DNA of 64,000 bases from UBA1757 sp963617485 (lineage in GTDB: Bacteria; Bacteroidota; Bacteroidia; Bacteroidales; UBA1402): NCBI GenBank assembly GCA_963617485.1, contig CAVEPA010000006.1, positions 1 through 64,000 on the forward strand. The letters are read 5' to 3'. Below are positions 42,975-52,001 of this stretch, piece by piece. A model generated the notes under the pieces. That model did not search any database. It was given only the letters and a program-made list of their open reading frames with translations, and had not been told where the DNA came from. Both the position numbers and the translations under genes were made by a program. Position 1 is the first letter of the stretch. Each line of letters opens with the position of its first letter.

Positions 42975-45452
42975 ATGAATACTGCTCCCTTGAAATCCAT
43001 CTGGAAAAAGGGCTGGCCCTATCTTTTGGCAGCCTTGGTTTTCGTGATACTTACATTGGCATACTGCTCTCCCGTATTGGACGGCAAGGTGCTGCAGGCC
43101 GGCGACAATTTGACCTGGCGCGGTGCCTACGAAGAATGCAAGACTTATACCGAACAGACGGGCAAGCATTCATTCTGGACGGGCTCCATGTTCTCGGGCA
43201 TGCCCAACTACCAGATTGGTGGCGGTCAGTATCAGGCCGTGGAGATTATGCGCCCCCTTATCAACCTCTTGCGCTTTGGCCTGCACAACGAAACGCTGAT
43301 TATCATCCTGTCGTATTTTGTGTGCTTCTTTGTCTTGATGCGCGCTTTCAAGATGAATGTACTCTGGAGTACGGTGGGTTCCATTGCTCTTACCTTCTCG
43401 TCGTATTTCTTCATTATCATTGCAGCCGGACACAATACCAAGGCTATCGGCATTGCCTGGATGTCGGCCGTGCTGGCGGGTTTCGTCTTGATGTACCGCC
43501 GCAAATATCTCTGGGGCATCGTCGTGACGGTATTGGCCGTGTACATGGGCTTGCTCAAGCATCCGCAGATGTCCTACTACATTGTTATGCTCATGGGCTT
43601 GCTCTTCTTTGCCGAACTGTATACACACATCAAGGAAAAGCGCCTCAAGGATTTCGGTGTCGCTACATTATTGTTTCTGGCTTCGGTGGCCCTCGGAACG
43701 GCCCCGCAATACAGTTCTTTACGTGCCAACAACGAGTATCTGACCGAGACCATGCGCGGCAAGCATTCCGATTTGACTGCCTCTTTCGATAACGCTGCAC
43801 AATCTGCTGATGCAAAATCGGACAAGGGCTTGGACATCGAGTATGCAACTGCTTGGAGTTACGGCTTGGACGAGAGCTTCACCCTTTTGATTCCCGATTT
43901 CAAGGGCGGTGCCAACGGCTATCAGCTGGGTGAGGATTCCAAACTGTACAAAACTTTGGTAAGCAAAGGTATCAACAAGCGCACTGCCAGCGAATTCTGT
44001 CAGTCTTTGCCCATGTATTGGGGAACACAACCCTTCACTTCGGGCCCGGTGTATGTGGGAGCCATCGTCTGCTTCCTCTTCGTCTTGGGCTTGATAGTGG
44101 TGAAGGGCCCCTACAAATGGGCTTTGCTGCTTGCCACCATCTTTTCACTACTGCTGTCGTGGGGTAAGAATTTTATGCCTTTTACGGAGTTTTTCTTCAA
44201 TTGGTTTCCCTTCTATAATCGCTTCCGCACCGTATCGTCCATTCTGATAGTGGCCGAGATTGCCATGCCTTTGCTGGCTTTTATGGGAATCAAGACGATA
44301 ATAAACAAGGAGATAGAAACCAGTCGTGCCGAAAAGGCTCTATACATCGCGGCCGGTATTACGGCAGGCCTTTGCTTGTTCTTCGCTCTTTTTGGCAAGT
44401 CTTTGTACAATTTTGCCGCCCCCAACGATGCCCAGATGTTCTCGCAGCTGCCCAAGTGGTTGTCGGCGGCTATCGTGGAGCAACGCGCAGTCCTGTTCAC
44501 GGCCGATGCTTGGCGCTCCTTCCTGTTCATCGTTTTGGCTGCCGGTTTGCTGTGGTGCTACCTGCGTTTCAAGATAAAGGGCCTTTATGTGGGTCTGTTG
44601 ACGGGTGTGCTTGTTCTGGTTGACATGTGGCCCGTGAACCAGCGTTTTTTCAATCAAGGCAACTTCGTCAGCAAGCGCGAAGACAAGGCTTATTTCCAGA
44701 TGCAACCCTACGAGGCCGAGATTCTGAAAGACAAGGATCCTCATTTTAGGGTGTTCAATCTGGCTGCCAATACTTTTAACGATTCCCGTACCTCGTATCG
44801 TTTGAAATCGCTGGGCGGTTATCATGCTGCCAAGCTACGCCGTTATCAAGATTTGATAGACCAGCATCTCAGCCAAAGGCATATGCCGGTTATCAATATG
44901 CTGAATGCCAAATATGTAGTGGTTCCAACGGCGCAAGGTGCTGTGGCCCAGCTGAATCAGCAGGCTATGGGCAATGCCTGGATAGTGGATACGGTGCTGT
45001 TGGCCGCTACGCCCGACCGGGAATGTGCTGCACTCAATGAGGTCGATTTGACCCATATCGCAGTGGTGGGACAAGATTTCGCCGACTATGTGAATGATTT
45101 CCAGGTCGGTGCCGACCCAACGGCTCAAATACGCCTAAGCTCCTATGCGCCTGACGAATTGAACTACCAGAGTTTCTCCAAACAAGAGGTGCTGGCAGTC
45201 TTCTCCGAAATTTACTATCCTTATGGCTGGAAGGCCTACATCGACGGACAGGCCGTGGATCATTTCCGTGCAGACTATGCCCTGCGTGCTTTACGCATTC
45301 CGGCAGGCAATCACGATATCCGCTTCCTTTTCCGCCCCGACAGTGTCTACAAGACGGGTGTCGTTTCCAGTGTTGCTGCGGTGCTTATCTATGTGCTCCT
45401 AGCCTTGGGGCTGTTGCGCGCTGCGGTAATCCTCTTCAAGCGCCTGCGTTAG
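42975..45452 (+). CDS. YfhO-family polytopic membrane protein
   Basis: 825 aa from the ATG at 42975. Around a dozen hydrophobic helices surround a large extracytoplasmic region after the first helix (YCSPVLDGKVLQAGDNLTWR) and a soluble C-terminal domain (LAVFSEIYYPYGWKAYIDGQ). This matches the YfhO family, GT-C-fold-like proteins tied to glycosylation of cell-wall polymers in Gram-positives. It may transfer lipid-linked sugar to the surface glycan, which is inferred. Its last 54 bases overlap the convergent glycosyltransferase. Confidence 0.85.
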   Translation: MNTAPLKSIWKKGWPYLLAALVFVILTLAYCSPVLDGKVLQAGDNLTWRGAYEECKTYTEQTGKHSFWTGSMFSGMPNYQIGGGQYQAVEIMRPLINLLRFGLHNETLIIILSYFVCFFVLMRAFKMNVLWSTVGSIALTFSSYFFIIIAAGHNTKAIGIAWMSAVLAGFVLMYRRKYLWGIVVTVLAVYMGLLKHPQMSYYIVMLMGLLFFAELYTHIKEKRLKDFGVATLLFLASVALGTAPQYSSLRANNEYLTETMRGKHSDLTASFDNAAQSADAKSDKGLDIEYATAWSYGLDESFTLLIPDFKGGANGYQLGEDSKLYKTLVSKGINKRTASEFCQSLPMYWGTQPFTSGPVYVGAIVCFLFVLGLIVVKGPYKWALLLATIFSLLLSWGKNFMPFTEFFFNWFPFYNRFRTVSSILIVAEIAMPLLAFMGIKTIINKEIETSRAEKALYIAAGITAGLCLFFALFGKSLYNFAAPNDAQMFSQLPKWLSAAIVEQRAVLFTADAWRSFLFIVLAAGLLWCYLRFKIKGLYVGLLTGVLVLVDMWPVNQRFFNQGNFVSKREDKAYFQMQPYEAEILKDKDPHFRVFNLAANTFNDSRTSYRLKSLGGYHAAKLRRYQDLIDQHLSQRHMPVINMLNAKYVVVPTAQGAVAQLNQQAMGNAWIVDTVLLAATPDRECAALNEVDLTHIAVVGQDFADYVNDFQVGADPTAQIRLSSYAPDELNYQSFSKQEVLAVFSEIYYPYGWKAYIDGQAVDHFRADYALRALRIPAGNHDIRFLFRPDSVYKTGVVSSVAAVLIYVLLALGLLRAAVILFKRLR

Positions 45453-46550
45453 GTTAGACCAGGCGTACTTCTTCTTTTCCTGCGGGATGTTGCAGCAGAA
45501 TTCCTCGCTGCGTCCATGGACGAAAAAGTCGTTCATGGCATCGGCGATGGCAGGGGCTTCCGGTGCTACGGCATAACCGATTTTTCCCTGCGGCACGATT
45601 TCGCCCAAACCGCCTACATTGGTTACCAGCATGGGCTTTTCGAAATGGAAGGCCACTTGCGTCACGCCGCTTTGGGTGGCGCTGCGATAGGGTAGGGCAA
45701 CGAGGTCGCATACACTGAAGTAGCGGTTTACTTCCCCGTTGGAGATAAAGTGCTTGAAGAAGACTATCTTATCATCAAGACTGAGTGACGACACCAAATC
45801 GGTGTAGTTCTTTTCGTCTTCGTAGAACTCGCCGGCCACAACCAACTTTACCGGCAGTTGGCGAATGCGCTCATCGGCCATGGCCTGGATAAGCAGGTCC
45901 AGCCCTTTGTAAGCGCGGATAAAGCCGAAGAAGAGTATATAGCGGTATTGTGCATCGAGCCCCAGCAATTGCAAGGCCTCCTCGCGTGGCAACAGACTGC
46001 CGTAGTGGTCGTAGATGGGGTGTGGACGGCAGTAGCGCGGCTTCCCCTTCTTTTCGAAATGGACAATGTCGTCGGCTACCGATTGCGACAAGGCCAAGAA
46101 ACTGTCCATGCGACCGGTGAAATAGCCGGGCAGCAGTTTGTCCAGTATATTGGGTTCGTGGGGAATCATATTGTGGATTAGCCCCACGCGGCGGCAATTC
46201 TTGGGCAGGAAGCCGGCAATACAGCCCATACAGGGAGCCATGAACGACATCCAATAGGCGAAGATAACCATATCGGGATGCAGTTGGCGGATGGCGCGTC
46301 CGGTCTTGACCCAGCTGAGGGGATTCACCGAATTGATGCTGCGGTGTATCTCCAGCCCTTCGGGTGCCGGGTCGTCACTGAATTGGGTTTTGCCTGGAAA
46401 CAGAAAGTCCGGATATTGCAGACTGTAGGTAAACATCACCACTTCCTTGCCCTCGGCCTGGAACTGTTTGGCCAGACGTTCGCTGAAGGTGGCAATGCCG
46501 CCGCGGTAAGGGTGCGCGGGCCCGACAATGACTATTTTCTTCAATGCCAT
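45399..46550 (-). CDS. GT4-type glycosyltransferase
   Basis: 383 aa from the ATG at 46550; the open frame runs further upstream but family similarity starts at ALKKIVIVGPAHPYRGGIAT. The C-terminal Rossmann domain includes ILFFGFIRAYKGLDLLIQAM and PLYRSATQSGVTQVAFHFEK-like acceptor/donor segments (here LPYRSATQSGVTQVAFHFEK). Cytoplasmic, predicted to add a sugar to LPS or a capsule. A CACTTTTG box (one mismatch to the -7 consensus) lies ~20 bases upstream. Confidence 0.88.
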   Translation of the reverse strand: MALKKIVIVGPAHPYRGGIATFSERLAKQFQAEGKEVVMFTYSLQYPDFLFPGKTQFSDDPAPEGLEIHRSINSVNPLSWVKTGRAIRQLHPDMVIFAYWMSFMAPCMGCIAGFLPKNCRRVGLIHNMIPHEPNILDKLLPGYFTGRMDSFLALSQSVADDIVHFEKKGKPRYCRPHPIYDHYGSLLPREEALQLLGLDAQYRYILFFGFIRAYKGLDLLIQAMADERIRQLPVKLVVAGEFYEDEKNYTDLVSSLSLDDKIVFFKHFISNGEVNRYFSVCDLVALPYRSATQSGVTQVAFHFEKPMLVTNVGGLGEIVPQGKIGYAVAPEAPAIADAMNDFFVHGRSEEFCCNIPQEKKKYAWSNLTQALEEDYRSAQQPQG

Positions 46551-46589
46551 AGAATATGCGTTTACCGTGCAAAAGTGGCGAAAATATCG

Positions 46590-46597
46590 TACATTTG
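46590..46597 (+). promoter_or_regulatory. -7 promoter element of the GT2-cytidylyltransferase operon
   Basis: TACATTTG, an exact -7 match 31 bases before the GT2 ATG. Confidence 0.55.
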
Positions 46598-46628
46598 CAA
46601 TCGATGATTGACAAAACGGCTTCTGATA

Positions 46629-47585
46629 ATGCAGGCAAAGATTTCGGTAGTGATGTGTTGCTATAACGGCGAGGAGTTCTTGCGCGAACAGCTCGATTCC
46701 GTTTTGCGTCAGACGCAGCCGGCTTTTGAAATTATCGTTCGCGATGATGCCAGCAGCGACGGAACTTGGGCTTTGCTGCAGACCTACGCTTCTCAATATC
46801 CATGCATCATTCCTTCGCGCAATGCTGCCAATCTGGGCTTCAAGCGGAACTTCGCCCTGGCCTTGGCCGATGCCCAAGGTGACTACATCGCCTACTGCGA
46901 TCAGGACGATATTTGGTGCGAACATCATCTTGCATACTTGCTCCAGCTTATTCAGGGCAAAGACCTGGCCGTGGGCAACGCCTTGTTGGTAGATGCGCAG
47001 GGCCGTTCGCTAGGCTTTAGTCTAAGGGAAGAGTTCTGTTACCGTCCGGTGGCGCAAAGTGAGATAGACAAACTCTATCCCATTTTTTACCGTTCGTCTT
47101 TATATCAAGGTGCCAGCATGCTCTTGACAAAACGCCTGAAACAAGCCTTGCTGCCCATCCCCGAAGCTGTGGCTTTCCACGATGTATGGACGGCGGCGCT
47201 GGCTTGCTGTATGGGCGGTATCAACGACACCGACGAGATTATAACCCTTTACCGTCAGCATGGCAACAATGTCACCAAGCACCACAAGGCTTCCCTTTGG
47301 CGCGAACTGAAAATGCGTCATCATTTTTGCTACGCGCCCGACCGTATGGCTTTGTATGAGGGATTGATGCAAAGACTGCCCGAACGCAGTACCGAGTTGG
47401 ATGCCTTTCTGGCCCAATGGAAACACTATGCCGACCTATGCCGTCGTCCTTCAGACCGCTGCAAGGCTTTCCGCTTGCGTTTCGGACAGTATAAAAAGAT
47501 TTACACTACCGGAAATTATAGGTACTTTTGTCTCAGGGCACTGCACTGGCTGCTGACGCCTCCTTTCAAAACAGCTTCTAACTAG
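46629..47585 (+). CDS. GT2 glycosyltransferase, rhamnosyltransferase-like
   Basis: 318 aa from the ATG at 46629. GT-A motifs are ISVVMCCYNGEEFLREQLDS, IIVRDDASSDGT and the metal site YCDQDDIW. The YCDQDDIW form is typical of O-antigen rhamnosyltransferases. It heads a three-gene operon with the cytidylyltransferase (three bases downstream) and the TagB/F-like gene. Confidence 0.88.
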   Translation: MQAKISVVMCCYNGEEFLREQLDSVLRQTQPAFEIIVRDDASSDGTWALLQTYASQYPCIIPSRNAANLGFKRNFALALADAQGDYIAYCDQDDIWCEHHLAYLLQLIQGKDLAVGNALLVDAQGRSLGFSLREEFCYRPVAQSEIDKLYPIFYRSSLYQGASMLLTKRLKQALLPIPEAVAFHDVWTAALACCMGGINDTDEIITLYRQHGNNVTKHHKASLWRELKMRHHFCYAPDRMALYEGLMQRLPERSTELDAFLAQWKHYADLCRRPSDRCKAFRLRFGQYKKIYTTGNYRYFCLRALHWLLTPPFKTASN

Positions 47586-47588
47586 ACT

Positions 47589-48305
47589 ATGGACAACAAG
47601 AATATAGCCGTCATTTTGGCCGGTGGGGTGGGTTCGCGCCTGGGCAAGGAACGTCCCAAGCAGTTCTATTGCATGGCGGGCAAAACCATTATCGAACACA
47701 CCATCGATGCTTTCGAACGCAATGCCAACATTCACGAAATTGCCGTGGTGTCGAATGTGGAATACATCGACGAGATACATCGCCTGACGGCTGCCAATGC
47801 ATGGACCAAGGTCCGCAAGGTGCTGCCCGGCGGTAAAGAACGCTATGAATCCACTTTGGCAGCCGTCAGTGCTTATGCCGACAGCCCCGATTGCAATCTG
47901 CTGCTGCACGATGCCGTGCGTCCTTTGGTAAGCCAGCGTATCATCGATGATGTGGTGGAAGCACTCAAACATTATCGGGTGGTGAATGTGGCAGTCCCCG
48001 CTACCGATACCATTATCGAGGTGGATGCCGGTGGCCATATCATCACCGCCGTGCCTGAGCGTCGGAATCTGCGCCGTGGCCAGTCGCCTCAAGGCTTCCG
48101 CCAGTCGGTCATCGCCGAAGCCTACCGCCACGCGCTGCAAGACCCGGCCTTTGTGTCGACCGAAGACTGCGGCACTGTGGCCAAATATCTGCCCAATGAA
48201 CCTATCTACGTGGTGGACGGTGAAGAACAGAATATGAAACTGACCTATCCGCGCGATATCTATGTGCTGGAAGAATTATTCAAGATAAACCGCCCCGTCA
48301 AATAA
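47589..48305 (+). CDS. IspD/TarI-family cytidylyltransferase
   Basis: 238 aa. AVILAGGVGSRLGKERPKQF is the CTP-binding loop, LLLHDAVRPLVS and PATDTIIEV follow, and NLRRGQSPQGFR is the active-site signature. That arginine/glycine form is closer to ribitol-5-phosphate cytidylyltransferases (TarI/Bcs1) than to IspD, which usually has a W/L-x-x-QTPQ form. The next gene is a TagB/TagF-type polyol-phosphate transferase six bases downstream, which favours CDP-ribitol or a related product over MEP-pathway function. No TarJ reductase is nearby, and an IspD role is not excluded. Confidence 0.8.
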   Translation: MDNKNIAVILAGGVGSRLGKERPKQFYCMAGKTIIEHTIDAFERNANIHEIAVVSNVEYIDEIHRLTAANAWTKVRKVLPGGKERYESTLAAVSAYADSPDCNLLLHDAVRPLVSQRIIDDVVEALKHYRVVNVAVPATDTIIEVDAGGHIITAVPERRNLRRGQSPQGFRQSVIAEAYRHALQDPAFVSTEDCGTVAKYLPNEPIYVVDGEEQNMKLTYPRDIYVLEELFKINRPVK

Positions 48306-48311
48306 GTCAAC

Positions 48312-49511
48312 ATGGACAAAAAACAGATACCGACTTTCCTAAAAGGCTTGCTGCTGACACCTTTGCGCCCCTTGGTGGGAATTAAGCCCTCATTATGGAT
48401 TTTCGGCTCGGACCAAGGCCGTCGTTATTCGCAGAATGCGCGTTATCTGTTCGAGTACGTTCTCAAGAACCAGCCTAAGATTAAGGCCTGCTGGATAACC
48501 AGATCCAAGGAAGTCTATCGCGAACTTTCGTCCAAGGGCATTCCCGTGCTGATGAACGGCTCATGGAAGGGAATAATGGCTTGCCTGTCGGCCCAAGTTG
48601 TGGTTACCACCACTTGGTTCAATGATATCATCTACACTTACCGCAAGAAGGGCCAGTACCATCTGCACTTGATGCACGGTATGCCGCTCAAGGTGGGCTA
48701 TTACGACATTCCCGCGCCCAAGAAGTCGCTTTGGAAAAGCATCACTTCCAAAGTCTATGAGATTTTTGTCGGCAACTATCGCTTGGAAGATTCTGTGTTC
48801 ATGCCTGTCAGCTCGGAATTCTTCAAGCAGATTATCCTTCATTCCACCCGCAACAGCCGTGTGGAAGTGACCGGGCAGCCCCGCACCGACGACTTTCTCT
48901 CTTTCGATGCCGCTGCCTTGCGCCGCAAATACGGATTTTCCGACAAGGACGTGATTGTCACCTATATGCCCACGCACCGCTCGTATGGCAGAGGGGCTCT
49001 TTCGCCCTATATCTTCAAGGACAATCCCGAGGCGATACGCTTCTTTAAGGATCAGGGCGTGGTGTTGGTTTGGAAGCAGCACATTAACATGACCTCCAAC
49101 TATCAAAGTTTCAGCTACGACACCTGTTTCCGCGACTATTCGGCCAATCCCAAAGTGGATTCGCAGGAGTTGCTCTTCATCTCCGATATCCTTATCAGCG
49201 ATTATTCAAGCTGTATCTACGACTTTATGATGTTGGGCCGTCCTATCCTCTTCCACGATTACGATGACTATACCCATACCGACAATCCTATTTACATCAC
49301 CAAGGAGGATATGGCCGAGGCGGGTCCCATCAGCGAGAACGAAACGCAACTTTTGGCCGATATCAAGCAGGCCTTGCAAGACCCGGAACCCTTGTACATA
49401 AAGAACCCGCAGGTGCTGCAACGCTATCATCGCTATGTGGACAGCAACTCCTGCCAACGCGTGTCAGAAGCCTTAGAGCGTTTTATAATGCTTGGCCAGA
49501 AAACGGAATAG
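48312..49511 (+). CDS. CDP-glycerol/CDP-ribitol phosphotransferase family (TagB/TagF-like)
   Basis: 399 aa, cytoplasmic face of the membrane. Family hallmarks are YHLHLMHGMPLKVGYYD, VTGQPRTDDFL, VTYMPTHRS and SDILISDYSSCIYDFMMLGR, and the HGxPLK histidine is conserved. Members transfer glycerol-phosphate or ribitol-phosphate from the CDP form to a lipid-linked sugar or growing polymer (wall teichoic acids and some Gram-negative capsules). It is the last gene of a three-gene operon. Its 3' end overlaps the convergent GT2 gene by 39 bases. Confidence 0.9.
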   Translation: MDKKQIPTFLKGLLLTPLRPLVGIKPSLWIFGSDQGRRYSQNARYLFEYVLKNQPKIKACWITRSKEVYRELSSKGIPVLMNGSWKGIMACLSAQVVVTTTWFNDIIYTYRKKGQYHLHLMHGMPLKVGYYDIPAPKKSLWKSITSKVYEIFVGNYRLEDSVFMPVSSEFFKQIILHSTRNSRVEVTGQPRTDDFLSFDAAALRRKYGFSDKDVIVTYMPTHRSYGRGALSPYIFKDNPEAIRFFKDQGVVLVWKQHINMTSNYQSFSYDTCFRDYSANPKVDSQELLFISDILISDYSSCIYDFMMLGRPILFHDYDDYTHTDNPIYITKEDMAEAGPISENETQLLADIKQALQDPEPLYIKNPQVLQRYHRYVDSNSCQRVSEALERFIMLGQKTE

Positions 49512-50264
49512 AGCACGGCTTAAGGGCTGAGGCAGGCAGGTTTTGAGCAGACGCACGGTCTTCTTGCGGAAAATCATGCTGCGCCGCTCCCTTTCGATAT
49601 GTTCGCCCCGCGAGGCACGGATGTCGTAGAGTTCGTTCACCGAAGCAATGTGGTTCTTGAAAGTGAAGCCGCCGTCCAGCACGATGTCGGCAATGCAACG
49701 GTCGATGTACGCAAATCGGCACCCTTCCAGGTACAAGCCGGATATCTGCTCGAAATCGGCCGCATAGCGATGTTCCACCACAAAAAGATGTTCACGCAAC
49801 AGGCTGGTTCTGACAAAAATGGCTTGATGGCTGATGGACATCTTCCGGGTAATGGACTTCAAGTCGGGCTCCACGATGAAAAAACCGTATTCACGTTCTT
49901 CCCGCGCTTTGCCAAAAACAACATCGCTCTTGGGGTTTTCCTCGATAAAACGGGCCACATCGGCCAGCACTTGGCTATCGCTGAAGGCATCGTCGGCATT
50001 CATCATGATGACATAGTCGCCTTTGGCAGCCAAGATACCCTTGTTCATGCCATCGTAGATGCCGTTGTCTTTTTCGCTCACTACATAGGCAATCCGGTCG
50101 CGATAGCGGGCCACAATCTCCATGGTATTGTCCGTGCTACCGCCATCGATAATCAGGTATTCCACCTGCGGATAGCTTTGCTCCAGCACCGAACGAATGG
50201 TCTTCTCCAGACATTTTCCGGCATTGAAGGTGACGGTAACGACCGATAAAAGCGGCTTGTTCAT
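49473..50264 (-). CDS. GT2 glycosyltransferase, WcaE-like
   Basis: 263 aa from the ATG at 50264. GT-A motifs are LLSVVTVTFNAGKCLEKTIR, YLIIDGGSTDNTMEIV and the metal site MMNADDAF. It begins 17 bases after the ahcY stop, so it may be read from the ahcY transcript although unrelated in function. Acceptor unknown; likely surface polysaccharide. Confidence 0.88.
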   Translation of the reverse strand: MNKPLLSVVTVTFNAGKCLEKTIRSVLEQSYPQVEYLIIDGGSTDNTMEIVARYRDRIAYVVSEKDNGIYDGMNKGILAAKGDYVIMMNADDAFSDSQVLADVARFIEENPKSDVVFGKAREEREYGFFIVEPDLKSITRKMSISHQAIFVRTSLLREHLFVVEHRYAADFEQISGLYLEGCRFAYIDRCIADIVLDGGFTFKNHIASVNELYDIRASRGEHIERERRSMIFRKKTVRLLKTCLPQPLSRALFRFLAKHYKTL

Positions 50265-50281
50265 GATTCTTGTCGATAATA

Positions 50282-51700
50282 TCAATAGCGGTAATGTTCA
50301 GCCTTGTAGGGACCGTCTGCCGACACGCCTAGATATTCAGCCTGCTTGGGTGTCAGATGTGAGAGCTTGGCCCCAACGTGTTCCAAATGCAGACGAGCCA
50401 CTTCTTCGTCCAGCTGCTTGGGCAGGCGGTAAACATCAACCGCATAAGGTTTGCTCCAAAGCTCCATCTGGGCCAGTACCTGATTGGTGAAAGAGTTGCT
50501 CATAACAAACGACGAGTGTCCCGTGGCACAGCCCAGATTCACCAAACGGCCGTCTGCCAGCAGTATAATGCTGTGTCCGTCGGGGAAGAAGTACTGGTCT
50601 ACCTGTGGCTTGATGTTGCGGTGATGTATGCCCGGATAGGCTTTGAGCTTGTCAACCTGTATTTCGTTGTCGAAATGGCCAATGTTGCATACAATGGCGC
50701 AGTCTTTCATCTTGGCCATGTGTTCTATGCGTACAATGTCGATATTGCCCGTGGTGGTAACGTAAATATCGCCTTCTTCCAAGCTATCCTCAATGGGCTT
50801 CACTTCATATCCTTCCATGGCTGCCTGCAATGCGCAGATAGGATCCACTTCGTTGATGATGACTCTGGCGCCGAAGCCTCTCATCGACTGGGCGCAACCC
50901 TTGCCTACATTGCCGTAGCCGCAAACCACCACCACTTTGCCGGCTATCATCACATCCGTGGCTCTTTTGATGCCGTCTGCCAGCGATTCCCGGCAGCCGT
51001 ACAGATTGTCGAACTTCGATTTGGTAACCGAGTCGTTCACATTGAAGGCCGGGAACAGTAGCTCGCCATTGGACATCATCTGATAAAGCCTGTTCACGCC
51101 TGTGGTGGTCTCTTCCGACACGCCCCTGATATCTTTTACCATCTCATGCCAGAAACCCGGTCTTTCAACCAGAACTTTCTTGAGCAGTTTCTTCAATTCT
51201 TTTTCGTCCTCACCACCCGAAGGCGTATCCAGTATACTGGCATCTTCTTCAGCCTGATATCCTAAATGTATCATCAGCGTAGCGTCTCCGCCATCGTCTA
51301 CAATAAGTTGAGGGCCTTTTCTTTCGCCAAAGTTCAAGGCTTGCAGTGTGCACCACCAGTATTCTTCCAGATTTTCTCCCTTCCATGCGAAAACATTCAC
51401 GCCTGCGTCTGCTATAGCGGCGGCAGCATGGTCTTGTGTCGAAAAAATATTGCAGCTGGCCCAGCGAATCTCTGCGCCCAACTCTTTGAGTGTCTCTATC
51501 AGCACCGCCGTCTGTATCGTCATATGCAGCGAGCCCATAATTCGTGCGCCTTTCAATGGCTTCTTTTCTCCATATTTCTTGCGCAAAGCCATCAGTCCCG
51601 GCATCTCCTTTTCAGCGATTTCTATCTCTTTTCTGCCGAAATCCACCAACGACATATCGGCAACCTTGTACTGAATTTTGTCAAAAGCAATCATATTCAT
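50282..51700 (-). CDS. ahcY: S-adenosylhomocysteine hydrolase
   Basis: 472 aa. It splits S-adenosylhomocysteine to homocysteine and adenosine in the methyl cycle. The NAD-binding motif VCGYGNVGKGCAQSMRGFG is near residue 255 and HMTIQTAVLIETL near residue 60. Start at the ATG 51700 (Met11 of the longer frame at 51694 is also possible). It lies right after the tandem-repeat region, with an AT-rich leader and no recognised promoter box. Confidence 0.96.
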   Translation of the reverse strand: MNMIAFDKIQYKVADMSLVDFGRKEIEIAEKEMPGLMALRKKYGEKKPLKGARIMGSLHMTIQTAVLIETLKELGAEIRWASCNIFSTQDHAAAAIADAGVNVFAWKGENLEEYWWCTLQALNFGERKGPQLIVDDGGDATLMIHLGYQAEEDASILDTPSGGEDEKELKKLLKKVLVERPGFWHEMVKDIRGVSEETTTGVNRLYQMMSNGELLFPAFNVNDSVTKSKFDNLYGCRESLADGIKRATDVMIAGKVVVVCGYGNVGKGCAQSMRGFGARVIINEVDPICALQAAMEGYEVKPIEDSLEEGDIYVTTTGNIDIVRIEHMAKMKDCAIVCNIGHFDNEIQVDKLKAYPGIHHRNIKPQVDQYFFPDGHSIILLADGRLVNLGCATGHSSFVMSNSFTNQVLAQMELWSKPYAVDVYRLPKQLDEEVARLHLEHVGAKLSHLTPKQAEYLGVSADGPYKAEHYRY

Positions 51701-51965
51701 TTTTTTTGTATTTTCTTGTAACAACTTGAGTATTCTTCAGTCTTAGTGTGCAAAGTGTGAGTGATACTAAAAGACTCTTTTTAATTTCCTCTATATATGT
51801 TTGAAGGTGTTTCTGCGTGAGCCGGGACACCTTCTCTTTTTGGTCCAGATTTATTTCCTCATCGGTCATGTACTTCCTGTACACTCCCTCTTCGGAAATA
51901 AATCTGGCCTCAAAAAGCCTCGCTTCAAAGACCATTTCCTCATCGGTCATGTACTTCCTGTACAC
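51681..51965 (-). other. Possible small repeat-encoded ORF between rnr and ahcY
   Basis: A minus-strand frame stays open for about 95 codons from a GTG at 51965 and ends inside the first codons of ahcY. It encodes two copies of an acidic, charged unit (FEARFISEEGVYRKYMTDEE) followed by a lysine-rich tail. It is in the +1 frame relative to RNase R and has no good start. It could be a real small protein, a former C-terminal extension of RNase R, or an accident of an intergenic repeat. Confidence 0.3.
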
Positions 51966-52001
51966 TCCCTCTTCGGAAATAAATCTGGCCTCAAAAAGCC
52001 T
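51845..52001. repeat. 81-base-period tandem repeat with a 14-base inverted repeat
   Basis: Two identical 68-base copies lie at 51853-51920 and 51934-52001, separated by 13 bases (period 81). The first copy is bounded by CCAGATTTATTTCC at 51845-51858 and its exact reverse complement GGAAATAAATCTGG at 51894-51907. GTAC-TTCCT-GTAC inside each copy is a smaller dyad. The distal copy begins in the RNase R stop codon (TAG at 52002-52000). Confidence 0.9.

Noticed and set aside
45399..46928. 509-aa version of the glycosyltransferase
   Set aside because: The N-terminal 126 residues overlap the divergent GT2 promoter and gene on the other strand and show no family similarity.
51681..52001. CRISPR array
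   Set aside because: Only two repeat units, 68 bases long with a 13-base spacer, no cas genes; it is a tandem repeat.
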